Assembly: GCA_029975915.1 (NCBI GenBank)
Contig: JARKOC010000352.1
Location: 186,001-250,000 of the forward strand
DNA from: Bryobacteraceae bacterium
GTDB lineage: Bacteria > Acidobacteriota > Terriglobia > Bryobacterales > Bryobacteraceae
Direction of reading: 5' to 3'
DNA: 64,000 bases
The notes under the pieces were generated by a model that was given only the letters and a program-made list of their open reading frames with translations, was not told where the DNA came from and did no database searches. This document shows positions 46,317 to 55,177 of the stretch, in pieces; positions within the stretch are counted from its first letter, which is position 1; the number at the start of each line of letters is the position of its first letter. Both the position numbers and the translations under genes were made by a program.

Positions 46317-47726
46317 TTGACGCTTTCTCGCCGCGCCATCACGTTATTACTGTCCGCTTCCGCCGCCGCCGCATCGGGCATTCCCGCGGGGACGGTGTGG
46401 GAGGCGAGGCTAGTCACGGGCGTTTCCAGCTACACCCAGAAGCAGGGCGCCCCAATCGAGGCGGTAGTCCTGGCAGGCTCCGAGGACGGGGCGCGCGCGC
46501 CTAAGGGGGCGAGGCTGCTGGGCGAAATCGCCGAGGTGAAGCGCGTGGGGTTTGGCGTGCGGCGGGGCAGAGCCACATTACGCCTCGATTTCAATACCCT
46601 CTTGCTGCCAGACGGCGAGACAGTCCCAATCAAGACCAAGCTCGTCTCGGTGGACAATGCCAGGGAGACGGTGGACGAAAAGGGGTCCATTCAGGGCATA
46701 CGGGCAACGAGCGTTTTCGGCCACCGGATGGCTGGAATCACCCGGAACATCTTTATCTGGGACCCTTTGATCCAAGCCGTGCTGGCTGGGACAACGTCGG
46801 CAACGCTGCGTTTTCCGGAATCTGAGATCCACTTGCCAGCGGGAAGCGAGTTCCGCGTCCGGATGGAGAGTCCAATCGTGTTGAGGGAGGGCCTGACGGT
46901 CCCACTGCCGGCGATCGCTTCGGGTGACGAAGCTGAGCATCTTCAAGCGATTCTGGCGCAGATGACCCTGACGACCAGAGATGCAAAATCCGGAGAGAAG
47001 GCCGACCTGGTCAACCTGCTTCTGCTGGGAGAGAGCGAGTGGGTGGAACGTGCATTCCGGGCAGCAGGCTGGGTGGAGGCGGATCCCTTGACGAAAGCCA
47101 CCGGATGGAGGTCATTCAGGGCCTTGGCTGAAGCGCACAACTACCCGGAGGCGCCCATGAGCGGACAACTGCTGGACGAAGCGCCGCCGGACTACGAGCT
47201 TTCAAAGACCGTCAACGACTACTCGAAACGCCACCATGCCCGAGTCTTCACCCAGCCGTCCGAGTTTCGCGGCAGGCCGGTACACGCCGGTTCGGCCACG
47301 CACGACGTGGCGATTGACTTTCTGTTCAAGCGATTCAAACTCACCCATCTCGTTGACACCAGCCTGGACCGTGAACGTGCCAAGGTGGTCAACGATCTGG
47401 CCGCGACCGGCTGCGTCGATGCCGCCGAACTCATCGAGCGGCCGTGGGCGCCGCGAGAACACATCAATTCCTCGAATCAAAAGCTTCACACCGACGGGCG
47501 AATTGCGGTGCTAGAACTGAACCCCTGCCGGTCGCCTCTTTTGACGATGGAGCCGGAACCGGCGCCGAAGCCAAGCGTGTGGAGAAGGATTCCCAGGCAG
47601 TTCTTCCTGACTGTCCGGAATGATTTTACGTATAACAATCCGGTCTATCAGGCGGGCCTCGGCGTCAGGTACCTCTGGAAGAAGATAAGGGGCGGAGACG
47701 TCACTCGCCAAACACTGTCACCGTGA
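46317..47726 (+). CDS. Exported LssY_C domain protein
   Basis: 469 residues from TTG 46317; an in-frame stop at 46308 rules out a longer protein. A signal peptide ends at about residue 20. Residues 22-210 are a beta-rich segment (GARLLGEIAEVKRVGFGVRRGRATLRLDF). Residues 225-390 match the LssY C-terminal domain: NLLLLGESEWVERAFRAAGW, ADPLT, HHARVFTQPSEFRGRPVHAGSATHD (split) and DLAATGCVDA. LssY_C is found alone or fused to PAP2 phosphatases; its function is unknown. The 3' end overlaps the convergent yjbQ gene by 26 bases. Confidence 0.8.
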   Translation: MTLSRRAITLLLSASAAAASGIPAGTVWEARLVTGVSSYTQKQGAPIEAVVLAGSEDGARAPKGARLLGEIAEVKRVGFGVRRGRATLRLDFNTLLLPDGETVPIKTKLVSVDNARETVDEKGSIQGIRATSVFGHRMAGITRNIFIWDPLIQAVLAGTTSATLRFPESEIHLPAGSEFRVRMESPIVLREGLTVPLPAIASGDEAEHLQAILAQMTLTTRDAKSGEKADLVNLLLLGESEWVERAFRAAGWVEADPLTKATGWRSFRALAEAHNYPEAPMSGQLLDEAPPDYELSKTVNDYSKRHHARVFTQPSEFRGRPVHAGSATHDVAIDFLFKRFKLTHLVDTSLDRERAKVVNDLAATGCVDAAELIERPWAPREHINSSNQKLHTDGRIAVLELNPCRSPLLTMEPEPAPKPSVWRRIPRQFFLTVRNDFTYNNPVYQAGLGVRYLWKKIRGGDVTRQTLSP

Positions 47727-48120
47727 TCTCGCGTTGCCGGGGGCGCTCGTCAAAATCGCACAACACGATCTGCTGCCAGGTGCCCAGACGCAACCGGCCG
47801 CCCGCAATGGGATAGCTCTTCGAAGTACCCATGAGAGCGCTGCGCAGATGCGCGTATCCGTTGTGATCGCCCCAGCGGGCATTGTGAGCGTAATCGTCAT
47901 TCATAGGGGCGATCTGTGAGAGCGCTTTTTTCAGATCCAGGACTGCTCCGGACTCGAACTCAATCGTCGTCAATCCCAGCGTAGAGCCAAGTCCGCTCAC
48001 GTTTACAACACCAGTCAAAATGCCGCTTTCGGCCACCGCGGATTCGACTTGGTCGGTGATGTCAATCACGTCGCAGAGCCCCCGGGTGGCGACAGAGAAC
48101 ACCGTTTGAACCACAGCCAT
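47701..48120 (-). CDS. yjbQ: YjbQ/UPF0047 family protein
   Basis: 139 residues, the usual size. The start ATG 48120 (MAVVQTVFSVAT) matches family N-termini; the 88-codon upstream extension does not. Conserved phrases are GVVNVSGLGSTLGLTTIEFESG (split), HNARWGDHNGYAHLRSAL with the conserved histidines, LGTWQQIVLCDFDERPRQREI. The family has weak thiamine-phosphate synthase-like activity in vitro; its true role is unclear. AAAGGA touches the start codon, which is unusual. It follows the glycosyltransferase gene after 46 bases. Confidence 0.88.
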   Translation of the reverse strand: MAVVQTVFSVATRGLCDVIDITDQVESAVAESGILTGVVNVSGLGSTLGLTTIEFESGAVLDLKKALSQIAPMNDDYAHNARWGDHNGYAHLRSALMGTSKSYPIAGGRLRLGTWQQIVLCDFDERPRQREITVTVFGE

Positions 48121-48166
48121 TCCTTTATTTCGCCACAACGCGCCGCCATTGTCATGTCGGGGGAAC

Positions 48167-49285
48167 TCAGAGCGCGCCGAGCGACCGGAATAACTCGATC
48201 GACCTGGCGGCGCAAATGCTCCACCTGTATCTTGAGCGGGCCGTGGCGGCGCCGGATGCGCCGAGTTGATGCCGGAGTGATTCGGAATCAAGCAACCTCG
48301 CCAGTCCAGAGGCGATTGAAGGGACGCTGTACGGATCAACGTATTCGCAGCCGTCCGCGCCGACTTCGGGTAACGAGGAAACATTTGACGTCAGAACCGC
48401 CGTGCCAGTCGCCATGGCCTGTGCGACTGGAAAACCGAAACCTTCGTAGAGCGAGGGATAGGCGGCAACAGAGGCTGCACGAGTCAGTCCAGGCATGTCA
48501 AATTCGTCAACATATCCGAGCCAGCGAACAGAGTTCGTTCCGCGCTTGAGGCGCGAGAGAGTCTCCGGAGAGGCCCAGCCCGCGGGTCCGGCAAAGACGA
48601 GATCGAAGTCGTTGCGGTAGTGCTGTGGCAGCGAGTCCCAGGCGTCCAGGAGGCGGGCTGTGTTCTTGCGCGGTTCGATGGTGCCGACGACGAGGACGAA
48701 GGGTTTGACAAGCGCGTGCTTCAGCGCCGCGGCGCGCGCTTCGCCTTCAGTGACGCCGAAATACGCTTCACCAACACCGGAATGGATGGCGACGACGCGC
48801 TCAGGCGGCAGGCCGAGGTATTCGATGGCATCCCGGCGCGTGTTTTCGCTGACGGCGATCAGAGCATCGGCGCGTTTCCAGACCCGCCCGGCGAACTCCT
48901 TGTCCGCCCGGATATTGCCCTCGGTGTGCATTTCCGGCATCGACCAGCAGGTAAGATCGTGCAGCGTGGAAGTGAGAAGGGGGACGCGCGGGGGGCGGCG
49001 GACCTGATTCGTTGCATGGAACAGCTTCACGCCGCCGACTCGCCATTCAAGGACCGGCAGGTGGAGGTAATTGGTTACGTAGAGAGTGGCGAGCCCTGCG
49101 CAGGTCTCCAGATTGCCGGCAATGCTGCGCTCGTGATTCAGGCTGACGCTGAAGTCGATGCGCGGGAAAGTCCGCACGGCAGCCGCCCCGGCCTGGTCCA
49201 CGAGAGCCTTGGTCCAGTGCCAGACGTAAGCTTTCACGCCGGCGCTGCGCAGCAATAACGGTGAAACGTCGATGAGGAGACTCAT
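48167..49285 (-). CDS. Glycosyltransferase family 4 protein
   Basis: 372 residues, GT-B fold. The C-terminal domain has VLVVGTIEPRKNTARLLDAW (about 195-215), a nucleotide-sugar loop LGYVDEFDMPGLTRAAS, and the E-x7-E region YPSLYEGFGFPVAQAMATGTAV (split). The N-terminal domain includes LLTSTLHDLTCW and ADALIAVSENTRRD. It transfers a sugar from a nucleotide donor to an unknown acceptor in the cytoplasm. ATG 49285 overlaps the GT39 stop by ATGA, so the two are translationally coupled. With asnB and GT39 upstream it probably belongs to surface polysaccharide or glycoprotein assembly. Confidence 0.88.
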   Translation of the reverse strand: MSLLIDVSPLLLRSAGVKAYVWHWTKALVDQAGAAAVRTFPRIDFSVSLNHERSIAGNLETCAGLATLYVTNYLHLPVLEWRVGGVKLFHATNQVRRPPRVPLLTSTLHDLTCWSMPEMHTEGNIRADKEFAGRVWKRADALIAVSENTRRDAIEYLGLPPERVVAIHSGVGEAYFGVTEGEARAAALKHALVKPFVLVVGTIEPRKNTARLLDAWDSLPQHYRNDFDLVFAGPAGWASPETLSRLKRGTNSVRWLGYVDEFDMPGLTRAASVAAYPSLYEGFGFPVAQAMATGTAVLTSNVSSLPEVGADGCEYVDPYSVPSIASGLARLLDSESLRHQLGASGAATARSRYRWSICAARSIELFRSLGAL

Positions 49286-51075
49286 GAGGCCGCTCCCGCC
49301 GGCGGCGCCTGATTCACGAAAAGGAACTTCCCGCCGCTTTCTTTCACGAGATGCAACGGGCCGAGACCGGCGATGGACCTGATCCGCTCAACCGCTGGCT
49401 TTTCGACAAGCAGGTAGGCGCGCTGGGCGCCCGACCAGAGCCGGGCGAACGCGGCATCGTCCAGGAACACGTCGGGCGCGCCGGGGGCGTAGGAGCCGTA
49501 TTCGAGGTTGTTCACGCGGCCGTTCAGGAGGAAGACCTGCTTCAGGTCCGCGTAGAAGAAGACACTCGAAAACGTGTAGTACTGGTTGTCGAACACAACC
49601 GCGCCGGGCCGTTGGGCGAGTTCGCTTTTGAGTGCCGCTGCCAGAGGCTGAGAACTCAGGTACGGATCGAAGGTGATCATCGCGACGAGAGCCGCGTTCA
49701 GGAACAGCACCATCATGACGGCGAGGCCGATCTGACTCTTCATTTGGCGCCATCGCCAGGCGGCTAGCGCGCCGAACAAGAATGCGGCGCCCGCGATGAC
49801 CAGCGGGGTTTTGAGATACGCGAAGGAGCGGAGCGTGAGATCGCCCATGTGGCCGAGCGAAAGCGTGTACAGCTCAGGATTCTGGGTCAACGCCCGCGAG
49901 ATATCGCCGGGCGCGGGCAGGTTCCACACGTTGGCAAGAATGAAGACGATGGCGGCTAGCGCCAGCGTCGCCACGGCCGCGGCGGCCTTCGCCCCCACGC
50001 GAATCCACGATGAGCTTTCAGCCATGGCGCAGCCGAGCAGCAGCGCGAACGCCGGGTAAGCCGGCAGAGAATAGTATTCCTGCGTGGTCGAGAACGTGAA
50101 GAAGACGAGGATGAAACCCGCCCAACAAAGCATTAGCAGGCGCGCCTGCGCGGCCCGGTTTGAGCCGCGGTAACCGAGCTTGGCCAGGCGCGGAAAGTAG
50201 GCCGACCAAGGGAAGAACCAAAGCAGATGAAACAGCCAGAAAAGGTAGCGCGGGACGGTGTTGTAGTCGCGCGGCCAGCGGCGGTCGAGGAAGCGCAGGA
50301 TGTGCTCGTTGAAGAAGTAGAACCAGAAAAAGCCGCGGTACTTGCCGGGGCCCGAGTCCATCGAGAAATCGAAGTACGGCGGATTGCGTAGTGTTGCGAT
50401 GACGTGCCACGGAGCGGCGATGAGAAGGGTAATGGCGGCGCCAGAAAAGGGCCGCAGCCGCTTCCATGCCGCCATGTCGAACAAACGGCCCGTGAAGGCC
50501 AGCCAGAGCAGTCCGGCCGCGACTGGAAACACCGCGGCGATGAGGCCTTTCAGCAACAGACCAACGCCGATGGACGCCGCCATGACCGAGGCCCAGAGGC
50601 GCGGGCGCGACTCGGCGTCATCAAGAGTCCGCATCAGCGCCCACAAGGCGAGCGTGACGGTGGCGGTGAGAATCACATCAGGAATCAGGATGCGCGTGAA
50701 CAGGAAAAGGCCTATGGACGACGCGATGACGAGTCCGGCGTAAAATCCTTCCATCTCTCCAAAGGCCCACCGGCCGAAGGCGAAGACAAGCCAGCAGAGG
50801 GCGAGGATCGACGCAACGACGATGAAGCGCGCGGCCCAGTCATGCACGCCGAAGACGGCATAGGAGACCGCCATCATCCAGTACTTGAGCGGCGACTTTT
50901 CGAGATAAGCGACCCCGTTGAGACGAGCCGTCACCCAGTCGCCCGATTCGAGCATATTCCTGGCGATCTGCGCCTGCACGGCGTCCACGTCATCCATCAG
51001 GTGCGGCGGCGCCAGCAGCGCCGGCACATAGATGGCCGCGGCGCACAACAGGACAATTAGCGCATGGCGGCGCAT
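49282..51075 (-). CDS. GT39-family membrane glycosyltransferase (ArnT-like)
   Basis: 597 residues from ATG 51075, 12 bases after AGGAG and overlapping the asnB stop by 19 bases; ATGs 12 and 24 bases earlier are possible alternatives. About twelve helices. The first periplasmic loop reads MDDVDAVQAQIARNMLESGDW, with the acidic pair expected of GT39/PMT enzymes. It is followed by YLEKSPLKYWMMAVSY, the conserved lipid-donor-binding K-S-P-L-Y region of ArnT-like proteins. It probably moves a sugar from polyprenyl phosphate onto a periplasmic acceptor. The C-terminal ~130 residues form a soluble domain. Confidence 0.85.
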   Translation of the reverse strand: MRRHALIVLLCAAAIYVPALLAPPHLMDDVDAVQAQIARNMLESGDWVTARLNGVAYLEKSPLKYWMMAVSYAVFGVHDWAARFIVVASILALCWLVFAFGRWAFGEMEGFYAGLVIASSIGLFLFTRILIPDVILTATVTLALWALMRTLDDAESRPRLWASVMAASIGVGLLLKGLIAAVFPVAAGLLWLAFTGRLFDMAAWKRLRPFSGAAITLLIAAPWHVIATLRNPPYFDFSMDSGPGKYRGFFWFYFFNEHILRFLDRRWPRDYNTVPRYLFWLFHLLWFFPWSAYFPRLAKLGYRGSNRAAQARLLMLCWAGFILVFFTFSTTQEYYSLPAYPAFALLLGCAMAESSSWIRVGAKAAAAVATLALAAIVFILANVWNLPAPGDISRALTQNPELYTLSLGHMGDLTLRSFAYLKTPLVIAGAAFLFGALAAWRWRQMKSQIGLAVMMVLFLNAALVAMITFDPYLSSQPLAAALKSELAQRPGAVVFDNQYYTFSSVFFYADLKQVFLLNGRVNNLEYGSYAPGAPDVFLDDAAFARLWSGAQRAYLLVEKPAVERIRSIAGLGPLHLVKESGGKFLFVNQAPPAGAAS

Positions 51076-52934
51076 TCGATTTTCCATCTCCTCATCCATA
51101 GGAACAGAATCAGAAGGCCCCATAGGCCGTAGCCGTGGCTCGCCGCGCGGCGCTGGTGTTCGGACTTGATGCGCGCGACCGCTTGCCACTGAAAGACGCC
51201 GGTCTCGTGCACTGCCCGTTCCGAGACGACATCATCCAGCAATGGTCTGAGCGGTCCGCGGAACCAGCGATGCGCGGGAATGTCGAAGCCTTCTTTGGGC
51301 CGTGTCAGCACGGCTTCGGGCAGTTTGCCGCGCATCAGGTCGCGAAGGATGAACTTGAGCAATTTGCCGCGCACTTTTAAATTCTCGGGAAGAGACGCGG
51401 CAAACTCGACGATCCGGTGGTCGAGAAACGGCGGGCGAACTTCGAGCGAATGCGCCATGCTCATGCGGTCGCACTTATTCAGGATGTCGTCGGCGAGGTA
51501 ATAGCGCTGATCGAGCCAGAGGAAGCGATTCACATCGCCGCAGGCAAACGCCTCGGTGGGCAGAGTGTTCATCAATTGGCCGGGGTCGGCTGGGCGTCCG
51601 ATGCCCAGCAAGCGCCGTTTCTGGTCCATGCTGAAGGTGCCGTTCCAGAACAGGTGCGCCGCTGCAGGCTTCAGTAGCGAGCCTTCGAGGAACCGCTTGG
51701 CCTTGTATTCGAGGCTGATCTTGTCGTCGGAAACGGGCCAAAGCCGCAGTAGGGATAGGCCTGTCCGGCGCAGCCAGGCGGGAAGGCGGTTCACCTGATG
51801 ATAGAGGTGGTCGGCGCGATAAGTCAGGTACCCGCCGAACAGTTCGTCGGCGCCTTCGCCACTCAGGGCGACGGTGACATGGCGGCGCGTCATCATCGAC
51901 AGAAACCAGACGGGCAGCGCGCCGGCGTCGGCCGACGGCTCATCGGAGTAGTCCACTAATCGCTGCACCGTGTTGGGGAGATCCACCTCGGGATTGAGAT
52001 CGAACTCGTGATGATCGGTGCCGTAATGCGCGGCCACCGTGCGGAAGTACTCGCTCTCGTCGTGTGAGTGGCCTTTGAAGGAAATCGAAAAGGTCTTCAG
52101 CTTCGGGACTTCCTGCGCGGCGTAGTGCAGCACGGTGGAAGAATCGAGTCCTCCGGAGGCCCAAACGCCCAGCGGAACGTCCGAAATCAGGTGTTCGCGG
52201 ATTGACAGGCGGAGTAGCTCGTCCAGGCTGGTCTTGGCATCATCGAGCGTCCATTGTTGGGGCGACAGGCGGAGATTCCAATATGGATCCCGCCGGATCT
52301 CGCCGGCCCGCCATTCGAGCATTTCACCGGCACCGAGTTTCTCGATGCCGTCGACGAGCGTGTAGGGCGACGGGACGTAGTTGAGAGAGAGATAGTAGCC
52401 AAGGCCAGTGAGATCGAGTTGGCGCGGAATTTCCGGATGAGCGAAAAGCGTCTTCAGTTCGCTGCCGAAATAGATGTCGCGGCCGCGGTGGTAGAGGTAG
52501 AGCGGCTTAATGCCCATGCGGTCCCGGGCCAGCACCAGCCGTTTTTCCGACTCCGTCCAGATGGCGATGGCGAACATGCCGCGAAGCCGCGAGAAGCAGG
52601 CGGTGTCCCACTGAACGAAGCCTTTGAGGACAACCTCGGTGTCACAACGAGTGTCGAAATGGTGGCCGAGAGCTTCGAGTTCCTCACGCAGTTCGGCGTG
52701 GTTGTAGATCTCGCCGTTGTAAACGATGACGACGTCGCCGTTTTTCGCGTACATCGGCTGATAACCGGCGTCGACGTCGATGATCGACAGCCTCGCATTC
52801 CCCAGGGCCACGCAGCCGGATTCGTGTACGCCATGCCCGTCCGGCCCCCGGTGATGAATGGTGGCGATGACCTCGGAAATCCGCCCGCGCTTGACCGGAT
52901 GGCCCAGCGTGGTAAAACCTGCTATTCCACACAC
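51057..52934 (-). CDS. asnB: Asparagine synthase (glutamine-hydrolysing)
   Basis: 625 residues, GTG start at 52934 so that Cys2 of MCGIAGF becomes the N-terminal nucleophile of the glutaminase domain (2-200; NARLSIIDVDAGYQPM, YNGEIYNH). The synthetase domain (220-600) has the PP-loop ASGGLDSS and SGEGADELFGGY. It forms asparagine, or in surface-polysaccharide loci amidates a sugar or acceptor, from glutamine and ATP. It is the first gene of asnB-GT39-GT4-yjbQ and lacks a Shine-Dalgarno site. TATCCT 8 bases before the GTG suggests a leaderless mRNA. The downstream glycosyltransferases favour the glycan role, but this is inference. Confidence 0.9.
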   Translation of the reverse strand: MCGIAGFTTLGHPVKRGRISEVIATIHHRGPDGHGVHESGCVALGNARLSIIDVDAGYQPMYAKNGDVVIVYNGEIYNHAELREELEALGHHFDTRCDTEVVLKGFVQWDTACFSRLRGMFAIAIWTESEKRLVLARDRMGIKPLYLYHRGRDIYFGSELKTLFAHPEIPRQLDLTGLGYYLSLNYVPSPYTLVDGIEKLGAGEMLEWRAGEIRRDPYWNLRLSPQQWTLDDAKTSLDELLRLSIREHLISDVPLGVWASGGLDSSTVLHYAAQEVPKLKTFSISFKGHSHDESEYFRTVAAHYGTDHHEFDLNPEVDLPNTVQRLVDYSDEPSADAGALPVWFLSMMTRRHVTVALSGEGADELFGGYLTYRADHLYHQVNRLPAWLRRTGLSLLRLWPVSDDKISLEYKAKRFLEGSLLKPAAAHLFWNGTFSMDQKRRLLGIGRPADPGQLMNTLPTEAFACGDVNRFLWLDQRYYLADDILNKCDRMSMAHSLEVRPPFLDHRIVEFAASLPENLKVRGKLLKFILRDLMRGKLPEAVLTRPKEGFDIPAHRWFRGPLRPLLDDVVSERAVHETGVFQWQAVARIKSEHQRRAASHGYGLWGLLILFLWMRRWKIECAAMR

Positions 52935-52942
52935 AAGCCTTC

Positions 52943-52965
52943 AGGATAGCCGATGGGGCTATGCT
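52943..52965. promoter_or_regulatory. Divergent -10-like pair between asnB and RNase T2 genes
   Basis: Minus strand: TATCCT (52943-52948) ends 8 bases before the asnB GTG. Plus strand: TATGCT (52960-52965) ends 12 bases before the RNase T2 ATG 52978. The whole intergenic space is only 43 bases, so the two start points must be nearly back to back. Confidence 0.4.
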
Positions 52966-52977
52966 GTTACTTTGACC

Positions 52978-53610
52978 ATGCGATTCGCCCTCTTGCTCGC
53001 CACGCTTTTGGCGCTCCAGGCCGCCGCCCTCGATGCGCAACAGTCCCGCAAGCGCGGGGAACCAGGCCAATTCGATTCATACATCCTGGCACTATCCTGG
53101 TCGCCGGGCTATTGTGACAGCCGCCCGGAGGACCCGCAATGCGCGCCAGGCCGGCGGTTCTCATTCATCGTGCATGGGCTGTGGCCGCAGTATCACAACG
53201 GCCGGTGGCCCGAGTTCTGCTCCACAGAACCAGGCTTGCCGGACATCGACAAGATGCTCGACATCATGCCGAGCCGGAATCTAATCCGGCATGAATGGGA
53301 AAAGCATGGGACTTGCACCGGGCTCGGCGCCGAAGGCTATTTCGAACTGCTGCGGAAGACCTATGAATCGGTGCGGATCCCCGAGCGGTTCAAAAAGCTG
53401 GACAAGTGGATTCTCATCGCGCCCGCCGAGGTGAAGCGTGAATTCATCGCCGCCAACCCAGGCATGACGGCGTCGATGATGAGCGTGCAGTGCGGCCGCA
53501 ACGTGCTGAGTGAGGTGCGTATCTGCCTCGACAAGAATCTGAAGCCCGCACCCTGCGTGTCGCAGCCGGAGTGCCGCGCCGAGAAGATGCGGGTCCCGCC
53601 GGTGCGCTGA
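52978..53610 (+). CDS. Secreted ribonuclease T2
   Basis: 210 residues from ATG 52978, the start of a signal peptide ending at about residue 20. Both RNase T2 active-site segments are intact: FIVHGLWPQ (63-71, His66) and IRHEWEKHGTC (103-113, His105, Glu107, His110). Cysteines expected for the conserved disulfides are present. The enzyme cleaves RNA to 3'-nucleotides through cyclic phosphate intermediates in the periplasm or outside. It is a single-gene unit ending one base before the convergent DUF2142-like gene, so no terminator separates them. Confidence 0.93.
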   Translation: MRFALLLATLLALQAAALDAQQSRKRGEPGQFDSYILALSWSPGYCDSRPEDPQCAPGRRFSFIVHGLWPQYHNGRWPEFCSTEPGLPDIDKMLDIMPSRNLIRHEWEKHGTCTGLGAEGYFELLRKTYESVRIPERFKKLDKWILIAPAEVKREFIAANPGMTASMMSVQCGRNVLSEVRICLDKNLKPAPCVSQPECRAEKMRVPPVR

Positions 53611-53611
53611 T

Positions 53612-55177
53612 TCATCCGCGGCGCTGTTCGACGGCGGTATACAAGCCGAGTCCGATCGCCAGCAGGGACGATAGTGCGGCGAAGGCGAAGATGAGTTCGG
53701 GTCCGGCCATGGCAGTCTCGGCGAGCCGTGACGCCACTTCCCTGCCCCGGTTCGAGTAAAGATCCCAGATCCCCTGCAACGTGGCGCGCCCGGAACCAAG
53801 GCCCGAATAGAGGGGGATGAACTTCACCCACCAGGTCAGCAGCAACAGGTGAGCCGAAAGAAGAGCGCCCGCGGCCATGGCAATCTTGCCCAGAAGGCGC
53901 GCCCTGGCAAACACGCTGCACAACAGAACGATCAGCAGGAGCGTCAGCGGTTGAGCATACCAGGGGCCGGCGCTGAAGGCCGCTCCCCGCGTGAACCAGA
54001 ACGAGACGGCGATTGCATAGCCGAGCGACAGCGTCATCAGCCCGGCCAGCGGCCACATCAGCCCTTCGTGCGAGGGGATTCGCTTGCGCCAGTCTTGCAC
54101 GGCAGCCGACAAAAGCCCTACCGCGGCCAGCGTCAACACCGCGGCAACCAAATCCCTCGACATCGGCGTGAATGAGTTGTTGCCCGTCCAGATAGCCGAG
54201 CGCGCCATGTGCCAGAGCGCGTCGGTCCAAGGAACCAAAAGAGTTGCACTCAGTGGCGATGTGCCATCGGCCCGCGAGGCGAACTCATGCATCCCGCTCA
54301 GGTTGCCGTAAAGCAGAAGATTGCGCAGATACCAGGGCGCGGCCAGCAGCAAAGGCCACATCGAGGCCAGAGCTTGACGCCACGTCAACCGCAAAAACAG
54401 AATCAGGACAACCCACGGCCCGGCAGCCAGCATCGACGCTTTTGTAAGAAGCGCGGAGGCCAGCAGCGCCGTCAGGATCATCCCCCGTCTGTATGACGGC
54501 TCCCGCAGCAGCGCCGCGCCGGCGGCCGCCAAGTAAAGGAACAGTGAGACTGTCAGCCAATCGTTGGCTACATGAGCCGTCGTGGCATAAAACATTTGCC
54601 CGGACATCGCGACGAAAACGGCGCACAGTCTCGCTGCCCGCGACAGGTCCAGGAGCGTGGCCAGCCAAAACAGTGCGAATGCAGACGCCGCCGCCGAGAT
54701 CAGGCCGGCGGCAATCCGTAGGCGCCAGACACGGACCGGCAACGGCGCATCGCCAGAGAGCTTGTCGGCGGTTGCCATCACCACGTAGGCCAGCGGCGCC
54801 TGCTGCGCCTCATAGTTGCCGCCCGCGGGCGCAAGATTGCGCGGAAGCGTGCGGAGCCGCTCCCGCATCGCGCTGCGCTCCTGCTGGCTCAAGCGGAAGA
54901 ACTCGTCGAAAGTCACGCCGCCGCCGAGATTCCGTTTCAACAGATGGCTGACAGGCACAAGCTTCAGCGAAGCCGCGACCTGGCCATCCAGCGCGGACTT
55001 GCCCATCACGGGCAAATCGAGGCGCCCGTAATCCCTCACCACTCCGTAATGGAATGGCTCGTCGAAGCCCTCCCATAGCGGCGTCAGCGACGCGTAAAGC
55101 GCGGCATTCACCAGCGCAAAGACGACCACCAGCCATTCAGCCGGAGTCACCTGATTGATGATCTGCCTAACCCTCAA
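53612..55177 (-). CDS. Polytopic DUF2142-like membrane protein, possible glycosyltransferase
   Basis: 521 residues from TTG 55177, four bases after AGGTGA, overlapping the upstream stop by 11 bases. About eleven helices. The first periplasmic loop has EGFDEPFHYGVVRDYG, the acidic DEP-H pattern of DUF2142/GT39-type proteins. A long polar segment (residues 60-125) and a later loop (LLLYGNLSGMHEFASRADG) face the periplasm. It is probably a lipid-linked sugar transferase of the GT-C type, by analogy only. It is translationally coupled to the Tat-exported gene before it, an unusual pairing. Confidence 0.75.
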   Translation of the reverse strand: MRVRQIINQVTPAEWLVVVFALVNAALYASLTPLWEGFDEPFHYGVVRDYGRLDLPVMGKSALDGQVAASLKLVPVSHLLKRNLGGGVTFDEFFRLSQQERSAMRERLRTLPRNLAPAGGNYEAQQAPLAYVVMATADKLSGDAPLPVRVWRLRIAAGLISAAASAFALFWLATLLDLSRAARLCAVFVAMSGQMFYATTAHVANDWLTVSLFLYLAAAGAALLREPSYRRGMILTALLASALLTKASMLAAGPWVVLILFLRLTWRQALASMWPLLLAAPWYLRNLLLYGNLSGMHEFASRADGTSPLSATLLVPWTDALWHMARSAIWTGNNSFTPMSRDLVAAVLTLAAVGLLSAAVQDWRKRIPSHEGLMWPLAGLMTLSLGYAIAVSFWFTRGAAFSAGPWYAQPLTLLLIVLLCSVFARARLLGKIAMAAGALLSAHLLLLTWWVKFIPLYSGLGSGRATLQGIWDLYSNRGREVASRLAETAMAGPELIFAFAALSSLLAIGLGLYTAVEQRRG

